64,000 bases of DNA from Dyella marensis (lineage in GTDB: Bacteria; Pseudomonadota; Gammaproteobacteria; Xanthomonadales; Rhodanobacteraceae): contig NZ_FONH01000001.1 of the NCBI RefSeq assembly GCF_900112865.1, positions 248,001 to 312,000 on the forward strand, written 5' to 3'. Every line of letters starts with the position of its first letter. Position 1 is the first letter of the stretch. Both the position numbers and the translations under genes were made by a program. Of this stretch, positions 26,901-32,057 are shown in pieces. Under the pieces are notes generated by a model that was not told the DNA's origin, searched no databases, and saw only the letters and a program-made list of their open reading frames with translations.

Positions 26901-28080
26901 GGCCGAGCATGTGCACGCTGCCGCGGCGCGCCTGCACCAGGCCGGTGTTGAGCACGCTGCCGGCAGGGCCGCCCGCTCCCGAACCGTCGTTCAAGCCGGC
27001 AACCTGCAGCGCGCTGCCGCCATCGGCGCCGGCCGGGTTGTAGAAGGCCGTGCCGCCGGCCAGGATCGCCTGCCCGTCGTCGGCCACGATCGTGCCAGCG
27101 TTCGACACGTGCGGCGCGGCCACCAGGGCGAAGCCCTGCTTGCCGGTGGTGATGTTCGCGCCCCGCTCGATCACCACGTCGTGCGCACGGCCATCGGTAA
27201 ACACGCCGCCGACCAGGAAACCGGTGGACGAGGCGAGGTCGGAGATGCCGCCGTTGAGGAAACGCGCGTTGCCGGTCGCGACATCGCTGCTGAACAGGCT
27301 CAGCGAACTGGCCAGCAGCGAATGCGTATTCACCTGGCTGCCCGCGCCGAACAGGATGCCGTTGCGGTTGAGCAGGTAGACCGAGCCCTCGGCCTTGATC
27401 CGGCCCAGGATCTGGCTGGGCGCGCCGCTGGGATCCTGGATGCGGTTGAGCGCAATCCAGTCGTTGTTGCCGTTGGACTGGTTGCCGCCGCTCTGGTTGA
27501 AATACAGCGTGGTGTTGCGGCCGACGTTGAAGCTGTCCCAGGTGAGGATGGCCTTGGACGAGGTCTGCTTCACTTCCACCGTGGTCTTGCCGGCGGCGGC
27601 CGTCTGCACCGGCGCATTGGCGTTCTGCCACAGCGCGGGATTGCGCACCACGTCGGCGGCGACCTGCAGGCCGCCCGCGGCGATGCCGTCCGGCACCGGC
27701 GACACCAGCTGTTGCGCGGCCTGTTGCGCGGCCTGCTGCGCGGCCTGTTGCGCGCTCAGCTGCGCGGCCACCGCCTGCGCGGCCTGGTTGAGATGGGCGA
27801 TGGACTGCTGCACCACACGCTGCTGCAACAGCTGCGGCGCGTTCTGCACGGAAAGATTGTTCGGCACCGGCGCCGGCGCGTTGCCGGTCGGCGCACCTGC
27901 CTGTCCCGCCCGCTGCGCGGCGAGCCAGGCCTGGCTCAGCACGGGCGGATTGCCCGCATGCGCCTGCATCGCCGCACCCATCGCCAGCGCCGCGGCGATC
28001 CATTGCGCCAGCGGGCGGCGTCCGGGGACGCTGCGTGGAGAGATGCCGCCTGCCTTCGCCGAATCGACCGCCTTGATCAC
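14977..28080 (-). CDS. Giant filamentous haemagglutinin-type adhesin (TpsA)
   Basis: 4367 residues. An extended signal peptide ends near residue 42 (AMQAHA). Unusually, about 100 residues rich in Ala and Gln (including AAQQ repeats) separate it from the TPS/haemagglutination domain, residues 150-400 (VRNPALWQNANAPVQT, AILTWDSFNVGRNTTLYFNQ, VYLLNRNGILFG). That domain is recognised by the TpsB partner. The body is a long run of beta-helix-type repeats. Residues 2841-3249 hold a near-identical tandem duplication of a Tyr/Asn-rich module. The C-terminal region (APRGTVDAGDAGIRVSGNLI, NADNIQVQGEKTGVPV) resembles DUF3739 of large FHA proteins. It is secreted through the TpsB pore at 33898-35478 and should be a surface or released adhesin. 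It has its own promoter-like motif at 28153-28184. Confidence 0.95.
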   Translation of the reverse strand: MIKAVDSAKAGGISPRSVPGRRPLAQWIAAALAMGAAMQAHAGNPPVLSQAWLAAQRAGQAGAPTGNAPAPVPNNLSVQNAPQLLQQRVVQQSIAHLNQAAQAVAAQLSAQQAAQQAAQQAAQQLVSPVPDGIAAGGLQVAADVVRNPALWQNANAPVQTAAAGKTTVEVKQTSSKAILTWDSFNVGRNTTLYFNQSGGNQSNGNNDWIALNRIQDPSGAPSQILGRIKAEGSVYLLNRNGILFGAGSQVNTHSLLASSLSLFSSDVATGNARFLNGGISDLASSTGFLVGGVFTDGRAHDVVIERGANITTGKQGFALVAAPHVSNAGTIVADDGQAILAGGTAFYNPAGADGGSALQVAGLNDGSGAGGPAGSVLNTGLVQARRGSVHMLGHDVTQAGVALASTSVAYPGSIELNARDQANGTGGNPSFTRGGALVLAPGSVTAVLPEKDGATTSSSAAADAAFKGSALSLDGATVNLQSGSLLEAPGAAVGIAAHAYTGDVSPTAGRVYVDNGAIIDVSGLANVVLPMSALLVNVSRIGQNELANSPLLRNGFLYTQKNVLVDSTQSGTRADGLDWVGSPILNVAGYVDNVPRTVDQLMTKGGNVSLYGSEVILRSGSQLDLNGGFLAYQAGWIETPNLLGANGRVYDIAAADPDMTYVGFAGQYTQDHVRWGISQTYNNGMLAGSRRWDPGFIAGGNAGTLDVQASHALVLDGEVSAQAYAGRNQVEQGRQPTGGSFDFELPAAAATDLRFTYTPGLLLQQSALMLDKLAPAFDADTAWDAALAAQPSDVGHDANLQWWLPISTGMLSDGGFATVKLSTGDRSTQILQQAGSTLAVQPGGSVILSASRVTVLGEISAPAGSIDLVSVGPGVVTPAMQANDGSTLRPDITVGNGAALSTRGLWVNDGGLAADQRTGDRYINGGSISLAASIAHDAANQDLSGSVLLQAGSTLDVSGGGYVQPDRQVLMANGVPAGHGGDISLVTYGNASTQEQQPDRLDGGRLGLDGKLLGYGFSGGGTLSLQANYIQVGGDRAAMPLANGLYLDPGFFAGQGFDRYKLTAITDGIVAPGTQVRVARDNFLPDYQALLLAPTGADLYAADAAHPAGVYATVGALDPYHRYVTRTTGAGPGFSLSAGQYLDWSIDPQNPSKGAPQYAGVSGAVRVGEGAGIAVDAGGSIALAGTQAATVLGALTAHGGSIDVSTNALTRPSGLPPLTARVWLGDAAVLDASGTVLLDPWAAAVAGPDGTPQVPRTGVALDGGSVTLKGRGGYVVAAQGSRIDVSGVADRFDLPTRHPAGLGQAIAYLGTPVWSDAGNVTLAAAAGLYFDGQLQADGGATQAEGGTLTLLGLGRLSGQPGAPQASGVLIQQSGLLLPQGALADGAIDSAAPAGVLRFAVDRLAGSGIATLAIGPDPSQNGTSDLPLAVPLGFAGDVNLSLGRAFIADTPAIQALPAGATSMSAVAHGYAGGNGQVSIEAPYVNLTGGVVPTAAPVALAGDGKLSVQADFIDIGGRLNLQRWAQTDFESSGDVRFQAPALLAYANGKPRPGLLFSTGNLQFKAAELYPGTDYRFAIVANGAGLTDANGNAIDTTLSILPNGKGNTPLSAGGTLLLSANHIEQQGTLRAPSGSLILGVTDATAQATALGADPKLFPLVATQSVHLAPGSLTSVSLDGITVPYGSTIDGVQWRYSADLTTDTPDLTAPPAKQIMLNGSDLALDAGAGIDLSGGGHLQASEWVAGTGGTRDVLAQYGTSYQNGTSGTQVPQYADGRAIYAILPGYSAPVAAYDAAFAKQGGAGPAVGQTVYLSGAPGLPAGYYTLLPARYATLPGAYRVVQDTGARDSVLGANATQADGTLAISGYFADALSGARDARNTTFLVQSDQVWQQYSQYNRSDADSFFANLANKAGKVAPAVAADAGRLTLAATRTLDLGASLTAAPAKGGRGSQVDIAAQAIQVVGAGTAARDGYLTLSADGLSTLGAGSLLLGGTRQTGGDGDRVTAVADSVVLSNDAAHPLQGAEILLVANGGAKTGAQGVLLDSGSVLRATGPASGAGSLPLVFGAVAGTDANGQPIAAVSGDGALLRVSQNGTANIVRNSVSSHPGGALTIAAGARIDGGAALTLDATGNTSIDASAALSAQAIDANSNLITFLGNGAIAPAGASGFVIGSDTLNLLRGAQSVTLRSRGDMNFLGAVRIDLAHDLNLSAGAFASDGGTVDIEAGRLGLSNDLGAANGVFTAGGGQFVAHANEVDFGAGNTGLRGFGGFSASATQGMQGQGTGRFDFGSLDVNLSTPWLLAGDGADTTLATTGALRVGGTAAAMPAGHMGGALSLSGGSVSIGTTIAAPAGKLDVHATRGDLAIGDGALLTVGGINKTFFDTTTYASGGTLTLLAEHGGISLAQGATLDFSGAAGGGDAGSLDAEAGASLALAGTLRGQAVGGYRGGYLTLGSGTAMDLDAAARMAASAGATGLFQLTTGAGDLHLSSGSTLRAQKVFLTAAAGTVAIDGSVDASAPSGSRIELYGERGVDVTGSLIATSSIAAQRGGDVAIGTGGTGDGTLNGQYGYQNVQYADSGYIHLGPQARIDVSGGSSAAFSGGSVSLRAPLLANGDVRIAVDGGGAGIEGARVVTLEPYARWSTKDAATDPSRHFDGLIDPAGWYATNTGGGTPALVDGTWTDASGKILPPPADAAQLKQYLQNNYFAPKQANADHAGFYGYIGGDASKGAGTLMRYVQQPGYAFGDRYAGIANLQLRPGIELVNPADGTRSGDIAVLTNWNLAAGTTQPDGSIALAYRYQGMAPMLTVRAAGDLDIQASITDGFYQQNNGATLADPPVPPPPVSDNGYADALAAYNVSQQYLDANGLWTGTIKLRDGAAAQGYTPGGGTVSIAGDPYYQALQAPLTGQTANYYTNYEAYVGQVGNGSDTTSWAYAYNRFQGPTAKGFYVYNPTTLVAPDPAAYSAYADYATAYQAWLSANFATNPVAKRLNTPSPLLLPVDSDYSKYTADYAVYINGHDLYFNYVANKVGNYIAGSQLFYAPFAPKSDPADPAYAKALADYQVSQQYLDANGLWNGTVKLRDGAAAQGYTPGGGTVSIASDPYYQALQAPLAGQSSDYYANYESYIGQVGNGSDTTSWAYAYNRFQGPTAKGFYVYNPTTLVAPNPAAYSAYADYATAYQAWLSANFATNPVAKRLNTPSPLLLPVDSDYSKYTADYAVYVNGHDLYFNYVANKVGNYIAGSQLFYAPFAPKSDPKSSGDPTKVPVPASAANNSPSNMPSLGSPASLASATLLGGSSSSYRLVAGAQVDAVDPLTTVAGAGDVNLDNHFAVVDTLTPDTPKGQQSATNGKAVLLPTAVRTGSGSIDIASGGDLNWLDTAAPAVIYTAGAPAQGTGTDTRVSVIRPNWISSLANMPTMLSTGQVNPEHAGDLSLDARGDINAIQQVVDADGSATKAAGTDVSQYWWPWMQTANAADGSASSINFANFGQGVMSAGGNVAVTAGGDIRQLSVSLPTTWKADPDGQGVTTYGGGHLDVRAGGDILSGSYFVAKGQGSIEAGGAIGADFGFTAASSSGPYAGLSTPVSTLFALQDAQLDVRARAGADIGGVYNPSYVLADASSGSDIASVLPAGRTDAQGYSAASSFQAVSVAGNVVFDSLSLPGVLFDYGAADAVRNPGAILPATLGLSALGGNIDVRGAGALFPSAQGNLSLLVDQNLSLSQQVYTMQLLTGENSSGFGLIDGPASLLPSPLHPQGDSGSFGALWGMGYIDSLDSPYNVLLHAMVPLHGNDTQPVRLYALHGDIVDGVTAASGFPYRSVQLTPAKPALIRAGRDIVNLALIGQHTHDADVTLVAAGRDIYDMPVSKTFRPRADDPGAYQLAPALLLGGPGSLLVEAGRHVGPLTNQSELAGNTTIRGNGETGIEAIGNRFNPYLPHAGADVGVLFGIAPGMDTADFMARYVDATADGVDSLMPELVDFMQRRVAGRVVDTGYAQDKLTVQLTPQDARRLFAQEPDYVQRQFVSEALFAILAKVGADYNDKSSPYFSQYARGYAAIDTLFPAGLGYTANGSGQGGLNGAQHTVDTGDLDLRSTTIQTQQGGDITVLGPGGQALLGSASAPPVITDSSGKVQAGPNTMGVLTLEQGDIRMFTDRSVLLAQSRVFTEQGGDLVLWSSNGDINAGQGAKTTAEIPPPTYLCTIDAWCRLDARGQVSGAGIATLQTVPGAPEGSVYLVAPRGTVDAGDAGIRVSGNLIVAAARVVNADNIQVQGEKTGVPVAQSVNVGALNAANAAAGAVSKAAEDMAKQQQDDARSKLPSVISVQVLGYGDGSASLGNGGASRSYDPGSPVQVLGGGMLSSRARQQLTPEERRRLAE
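18332..19567 (-). repeat. Tandem duplication of 618 bases inside the adhesin gene
   Basis: Two copies (about 18332-18949 and 18950-19567) are offset by exactly 618 bases, or 206 codons. They encode the same Tyr/Asn-rich module: VSQQYLDANGLW, RDGAAAQGYTPGGGTVSIA, YNRFQGPTAKGFYVYNPTTL, LLLPVDSDYSKYTADYAVY. The copies differ at only a few scattered sites, mostly synonymous or conservative, implying a recent duplication or ongoing gene conversion. Such a module can expand or contract by recombination and change adhesin length. Confidence 0.92.
27709..27756 (-). repeat. Short tandem repeat encoding AAQQ units
   Basis: About four copies of a 12-base unit close to CTGTTGCGCGGC. On the coding strand they give consecutive AAQQ units in the linker between signal peptide and TPS domain of the adhesin. 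Copy number changes would keep the frame, so the linker length can vary. Confidence 0.75.
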
Positions 28081-28152
28081 GCGTTTGCCTCGTTAGCTTT
28101 GTCGCACGGCGCGCGGCCGCGGCTCTTCCGGTTAGACCTTCACGGAGCTGAA

Positions 28153-28184
28153 GGACTGAACTGGTGTCATGGAAACTTCATATG
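28153..28184 (-). promoter_or_regulatory. Putative ECF-type promoter of the adhesin gene
   Basis: On the minus strand this contains ATGAAGTTTCCATGAC followed by ACCAGTTCAGTCC. The same arrangement, ATGAANTTTYCRTGAC then five bases and TTCAGTYC, occurs upstream of tpsB at 35780-35812 without gaps. TGAA and GTTC are 15 bases apart in both, a spacing that would suit -35 and -10 elements of an ECF sigma factor. It lies 73 bases before the adhesin start. The FecI-like gene at 36967-37512 is the natural candidate sigma factor (inference). Confidence 0.5.
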
Positions 28185-28212
28185 GCCGGCTGGATTGCTA
28201 CGTATCGTCACG

Positions 28213-28560
28213 TCAGTGGCCATTGACCGCCCCCGGCGGCAGCAAGCGCGGATACGTCGGCGCGGGCCGCTGCGGCAACACGCCATGGCCCAGGTTGGAG
28301 CCCATGCGATGTTCCAGCGCCGCCGCGTTGTATTGCCCCGCCTGCCGATTGGACGGCTCGCCAACTACTGCGTCGAGCATCGGTGGCGGCGGACCCGCTG
28401 GCTTCTTTCCGTCGCCGCTCAATTGCCGGCTGAGACAGTCGTATGTCAGCACCGCATGCTGGTTGACACTTACATCGACGCAACTCTCCTGCTGCGCCCA
28501 CGCATCCGATGCCACCAGGCAACCCCACGCGACCAGCATGCGGGCTGCCCGGGCATTCAC
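28213..28560 (-). CDS. Small exported protein of the two-partner secretion operon
   Basis: 115 residues with a signal peptide (ARMLVAWGCLVASDAWA). The mature part starts QQESCVDVSVNQHAVLTYDC, whose two cysteines could form a disulphide, and ends in a Pro-rich tail. I recognise no family. Its start overlaps the stop of the upstream coiled-coil gene as ATGA, so the two are co-translated. It is the last gene before the adhesin and may help its export or folding in the periplasm. Confidence 0.7.
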   Translation of the reverse strand: MNARAARMLVAWGCLVASDAWAQQESCVDVSVNQHAVLTYDCLSRQLSGDGKKPAGPPPPMLDAVVGEPSNRQAGQYNAAALEHRMGSNLGHGVLPQRPAPTYPRLLPPGAVNGH

Positions 28561-29174
28561 GGCTGCCGCCCTGCCGGCGCGACGTAGCGTTGCTCATACA
28601 GGCGATCGCCATACGCCTGCGCCGCGTTCTCCAGCTTCACCCGCGCCGACGCGGCGAACGGCTGGCGTGCCCCGATCACCGAGCCCATGTCGATATGCAC
28701 ATAGGCGTCGAGAATCTCCTGCCCCACCTCATACAACTTCTGGTTGCGTGCACTGCAGGTGCCCAGCGCCTGCCTTGCCTCGTCCAGTTGCGCCTGGGCC
28801 GCACCGTCGCGGCCCTGCTGCTCCTTCAGCTTCGCCGTCGCGTCGGCGTTGTCCTTGCGCGCCTGCTGCAAGGCCGCCTCGGCCTGTTGCCGCGCACCGC
28901 GCTCGGCGGCCACCGCCTTGCCGTCGCCGCCCGCGGCACGCAGGCGCGCCAGCTCGGCCTGCGCCTGCTCCAGCGCCTTGCGTGCCTGGTCGCGCTCGCC
29001 CTCGATGCCGGCCTTCTGCGTCTGCCAGGAGGCCTGCTGCCCCTGCAGTTCCTGCAGCTGGCCGCGTGCATCGCGCAGCTGCATGCGCAGCTGTTCTTCC
29101 AGACTCTGCCCGAACGCGCCCTGGGCCAGCACCAACGCCGCCATGGCGACACCCGTACGTATCACGGTCTTCAT
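28557..29174 (-). CDS. Periplasmic coiled-coil protein
   Basis: 205 residues. A clear signal peptide (MKTVIRTGVAMAALVLAQGAFG) is followed by a long heptad-rich coiled coil from about 24 to 140 (LEEQLRMQLRDARGQLQELQ and onward, rich in Gln, Ala, Glu and Lys). A short globular end has YEVGQEILDAYVHIDMGSVI. Function unknown. Its place between the porin and the adhesin in one operon suggests a periplasmic chaperone or spacer for the secretion system, by analogy with Skp-like coiled-coil chaperones. Confidence 0.75.
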   Translation of the reverse strand: MKTVIRTGVAMAALVLAQGAFGQSLEEQLRMQLRDARGQLQELQGQQASWQTQKAGIEGERDQARKALEQAQAELARLRAAGGDGKAVAAERGARQQAEAALQQARKDNADATAKLKEQQGRDGAAQAQLDEARQALGTCSARNQKLYEVGQEILDAYVHIDMGSVIGARQPFAASARVKLENAAQAYGDRLYEQRYVAPAGRQP

Positions 29175-29185
29175 CGTCGCCTCCT

Positions 29186-30931
29186 TCAGAACTTGCTGTT
29201 GATCTCGAGCTGCACCACGTCGATCGACAGCGGCGGCCCGAACACCTGCTTGGCACTGAAATAACGCGCGGTCAGCCAGGTGCGCTCGGCAATGCCGTAG
29301 TCGGCACTGACGATGAAGCCCTTGGCATTGGTGCCGCCCAGGTGGAAGTTCGGATCGGTCAGGCCATCGAGCACCGCATCGGGCTGCAGGTACTTGTAGC
29401 CGAACGCCAGGTTCCAGTCGTGCGCCTTCATCGGACTGGGATTGCCCAGGATGCCGCGCACCAGCCAGCCCACCGGACCGCTCTTGTACGGACCGGACTC
29501 GCTCGGCGAACTGCTGGCCTGGTAGTTGTTGACAGGCTGGCCCAGGCCGTCCGGATAGCGCTGGAACGCATCCTTCGCGTGATAGGCCAGGTTGCGCACG
29601 TAATCGGCCTGCACGCGCACCGGCGTACTGCCCATGGCGAAATCGAACTGCGTGGTGAGATTGAGCAGGTGGTAGTCGTAGGCCAGGCCCACCAGCTGCG
29701 GCTGCGCGTAGTTACCCAGCGACGAGGGATCCGGCACGATGTTGCGCAGCAGGAACACCGAGTTGCCCTTCTGCATGTACCGCGGCGCGTCGTCGTCGGT
29801 GCTGCAGAAATTGATGCCGGTGTAGATCGGGCAAGGCTCGGACAGGCGGCCGCGCATCTTGTCGTAGTAGTAATAGGCCAGCGCGGCGCTCCAGCGCATG
29901 TCTTCGTCGATCTGCCAGTGCGCACCCAGCTGCACCGCCGACAACCACTTCTGGTCGCTGCGGTTCTTCTGGTAGCCGAAGGCCTGCGAGGGAGTGTCGT
30001 TGCCGGCGTACTGGAGCGGGAACGCGCCGGCATTGACGAAGCCGTCGATATCGCTGGCCAGCTTCCAGTGTCCCTGCCCGACGATGCCGTCGAAATTCAG
30101 CTCCGGCGAGTAGATCAGGTCGGTGACGAAGAACGGATTGGCAAAGCGGCCGGCGGTGAGCGCGCCCCACTCCACCGGTTGCCAGCGCAGCCAGGCGCGG
30201 TCCAGCCACAGGTTCTTCTTCGACAGGCCGCCGCCCAGCGCCTGGGTGGTCGACACCGGGTTGTTGTCGTTGCCCGAACCGATGCGGATGCCCGCGGCGA
30301 TGGTGTCGCCCAGCTTCACGTCCACGCCCAGGTGCGCCTGGATCGACAGGATGTTCGGGCGGTTCTGCTGCGAGTTGGCGATCGGCGGATTGACGCCGCG
30401 GCCGATCTGGTTGACATCGAACGGACCGCCGCGGTTGAGCGCGGCGTAATCGATAAAGTAAGGCGAATTGCCGCGGCTGAAATAACGGCCCTCGTCGCGC
30501 ACGCGGATGTCGCCGGACCAGGCGATGCGATCCAGCCATGCCGGCAGTGCATCCGGCTGGGCCCAATGCTCGCTGCGCGCCTGCGCGATCACTTCCTGCT
30601 TGACCTGCTCGCGGATCTCGTTGCGTACGCTCTGCGGCACATACGGCACGCGCACGTCGCCGGGTTGCGCGCCGTCGTTGGCGGCGGCGAGCGACGACTG
30701 GCTCGCCTGCGCCTTCTGTGCCTGCGTCGCTTCGGCGTTCGCCTCGGCGATCAGGCCATCGGCGTCGGCCTGGGTGATCAGGCCCTTCTTCACCATCAGG
30801 CGGATCAGGTTGATGGTGGCGTTCGGCGACGGCGCGGCGTTCTGCGCCAGTACCGCCGGCGCGGCGCCGGCCAGCAGCAGGCCGATCGCCAGGCACAGTG
30901 CGCGTTGCTTGGAAAACCTCGAAACATCCAT
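29186..30931 (-). CDS. Putative outer-membrane porin of the secretion operon
   Basis: 581 residues from ATG 30931, chosen because TTGGAG lies seven bases upstream; the alternative ATG at 30964 overlaps the tonB stop. A signal peptide (ALCLAIGLLLAGAAPAVLA) is followed by a helical segment with KKGLITQADADGLIAEA. The remaining ~450 residues are alternating aromatic beta strands ending in VQLEINSKF, with C-terminal Phe as in outer-membrane barrels. This matches putative porin families that carry an N-terminal coiled-coil/SLH-like part. It is flanked by tonB and the coiled-coil gene. Confidence 0.85.
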   Translation of the reverse strand: MDVSRFSKQRALCLAIGLLLAGAAPAVLAQNAAPSPNATINLIRLMVKKGLITQADADGLIAEANAEATQAQKAQASQSSLAAANDGAQPGDVRVPYVPQSVRNEIREQVKQEVIAQARSEHWAQPDALPAWLDRIAWSGDIRVRDEGRYFSRGNSPYFIDYAALNRGGPFDVNQIGRGVNPPIANSQQNRPNILSIQAHLGVDVKLGDTIAAGIRIGSGNDNNPVSTTQALGGGLSKKNLWLDRAWLRWQPVEWGALTAGRFANPFFVTDLIYSPELNFDGIVGQGHWKLASDIDGFVNAGAFPLQYAGNDTPSQAFGYQKNRSDQKWLSAVQLGAHWQIDEDMRWSAALAYYYYDKMRGRLSEPCPIYTGINFCSTDDDAPRYMQKGNSVFLLRNIVPDPSSLGNYAQPQLVGLAYDYHLLNLTTQFDFAMGSTPVRVQADYVRNLAYHAKDAFQRYPDGLGQPVNNYQASSSPSESGPYKSGPVGWLVRGILGNPSPMKAHDWNLAFGYKYLQPDAVLDGLTDPNFHLGGTNAKGFIVSADYGIAERTWLTARYFSAKQVFGPPLSIDVVQLEINSKF

Positions 30932-30960
30932 GATCTGCTCCAAAGAAAAGAATGGCGTGC

Positions 30961-31623
30961 TCATACGGGTCGCCTGCCGCGGATGGATGCGCGCACGGGC
31001 ATGCTCAGTCGCGGCGGCGGCGGCGTGTCGATGCTCAGGCCGCGCAGCACGTCGAGCAGCGCTTCGTCGGTGGCGGGCGCGCCGCTGGGCGCGAGCATTT
31101 CGGCGCGGGTGATGCGGCCGCTGGGATCGATCCACAGGCTGACCTTCACCTCGAACACCAGGCGGCGCGTGCGTTCGTCGCGCTGGATCGCCTGCTGCAA
31201 GGCATAGCCCAGGTACTGCTCGTACGAGGAGCCGCCGACACCGTTGCCGCCACCGGCGCCGACCATGCCGCCGCCGTCGCCCGCACCGATGTTGAAGCTG
31301 TCGTTGCCGGCCTGGGCCGGACCATTGATGGTCACCTGCTTCGCCAGGTCGGGCGCTTTCGGCGCCTCCACCGGCTTGGCCGGCTCGTCCGGCCTGGGCA
31401 GTTCCTGCTTGACCTCTTCGAGCTTCTTCGGCTCGGGCGGCTTTTCTTTCGGCGGCGGCGGAGGCGGCGGCAGCGGGGTGATGGTCGGCACGCGCGGCGC
31501 CTCGCGGCGCACGCCGACCTGGTGGCCGGCGAAATGCCAGACCAGCGCGCCGACGAGCAGCACCACCGCGGCACCGACGATGCGGCCGCGCCAACGCTTG
31601 GGGTTTTGACCGGTGGCGTTCAT
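30961..31623 (-). CDS. TonB-like energy-transducing protein
   Basis: 220 residues. One N-terminal membrane segment (IVGAAVVLLVGALVWHFAG) is followed by a Pro/Lys/Glu-rich periplasm-spanning stretch (TPLPPPPPPPKEKPPEPKK). The C-terminal TonB-type domain has VSLWIDPSGRITRAEML. A Gly-rich insert lies before it. With the adjacent ExbB and ExbD proteins it forms a complete proton-motive-force transducer dedicated to this locus. No TonB-dependent receptor is encoded in the operon, so its outer-membrane partner may be the porin or TpsB. Confidence 0.88.
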   Translation of the reverse strand: MNATGQNPKRWRGRIVGAAVVLLVGALVWHFAGHQVGVRREAPRVPTITPLPPPPPPPKEKPPEPKKLEEVKQELPRPDEPAKPVEAPKAPDLAKQVTINGPAQAGNDSFNIGAGDGGGMVGAGGGNGVGGSSYEQYLGYALQQAIQRDERTRRLVFEVKVSLWIDPSGRITRAEMLAPSGAPATDEALLDVLRGLSIDTPPPPRLSMPVRASIRGRRPV

Positions 31624-31633
31624 CGCGATCCCG

Positions 31634-32044
31634 TCAACCGCCGGTCGGCGACTTGCCGGTGACCAGTCCCACCTGCGACAGGTCCAGCCGGCGCAGCAGG
31701 TCGAGGATGTCGACCACCTTCTGGTACTGCACGTTGGCGTCGCCCTTGACGATGATCGGGAAGTCCGGCGTCAACGCCTTCTGCGTGCGCAGCCGCGCCT
31801 CCAGCTCGCCGATGCTCACCGGGAAGGCATCGAGGAAGATCTGCCCGCTGTCGGATACGGTGATCGCCTTGGTCTGCGGCTTGGCCAGACTGACCGAAGC
31901 GCTGGCCTTGGGCAGGTTCACTTTCACGCCCTGCACCGAGGCGGTGGTCATGATGATGAAGATCACCAGCAGCACATACGCCAGGTCCAGCATCGGCGTG
32001 ATGTTGATGTCATCGTAGGGCTTTTCGTCGTCCTGTACCTGCAT
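31634..32044 (-). CDS. ExbD-like biopolymer transport protein
   Basis: 136 residues, the usual ExbD length. The N-terminal cytoplasmic part has DINITPMLDLAYVLLVIFII, containing the conserved membrane Asp that carries protons. The periplasmic part ends with VDILDLLRRLDLSQVGLVTG. It pairs with the ExbB-type protein encoded immediately upstream (14-base gap) and the TonB-like protein downstream. Confidence 0.94.
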   Translation of the reverse strand: MQVQDDEKPYDDINITPMLDLAYVLLVIFIIMTTASVQGVKVNLPKASASVSLAKPQTKAITVSDSGQIFLDAFPVSIGELEARLRTQKALTPDFPIIVKGDANVQYQKVVDILDLLRRLDLSQVGLVTGKSPTGG

Positions 32045-32057
32045 GGCCGCGCCCTCC

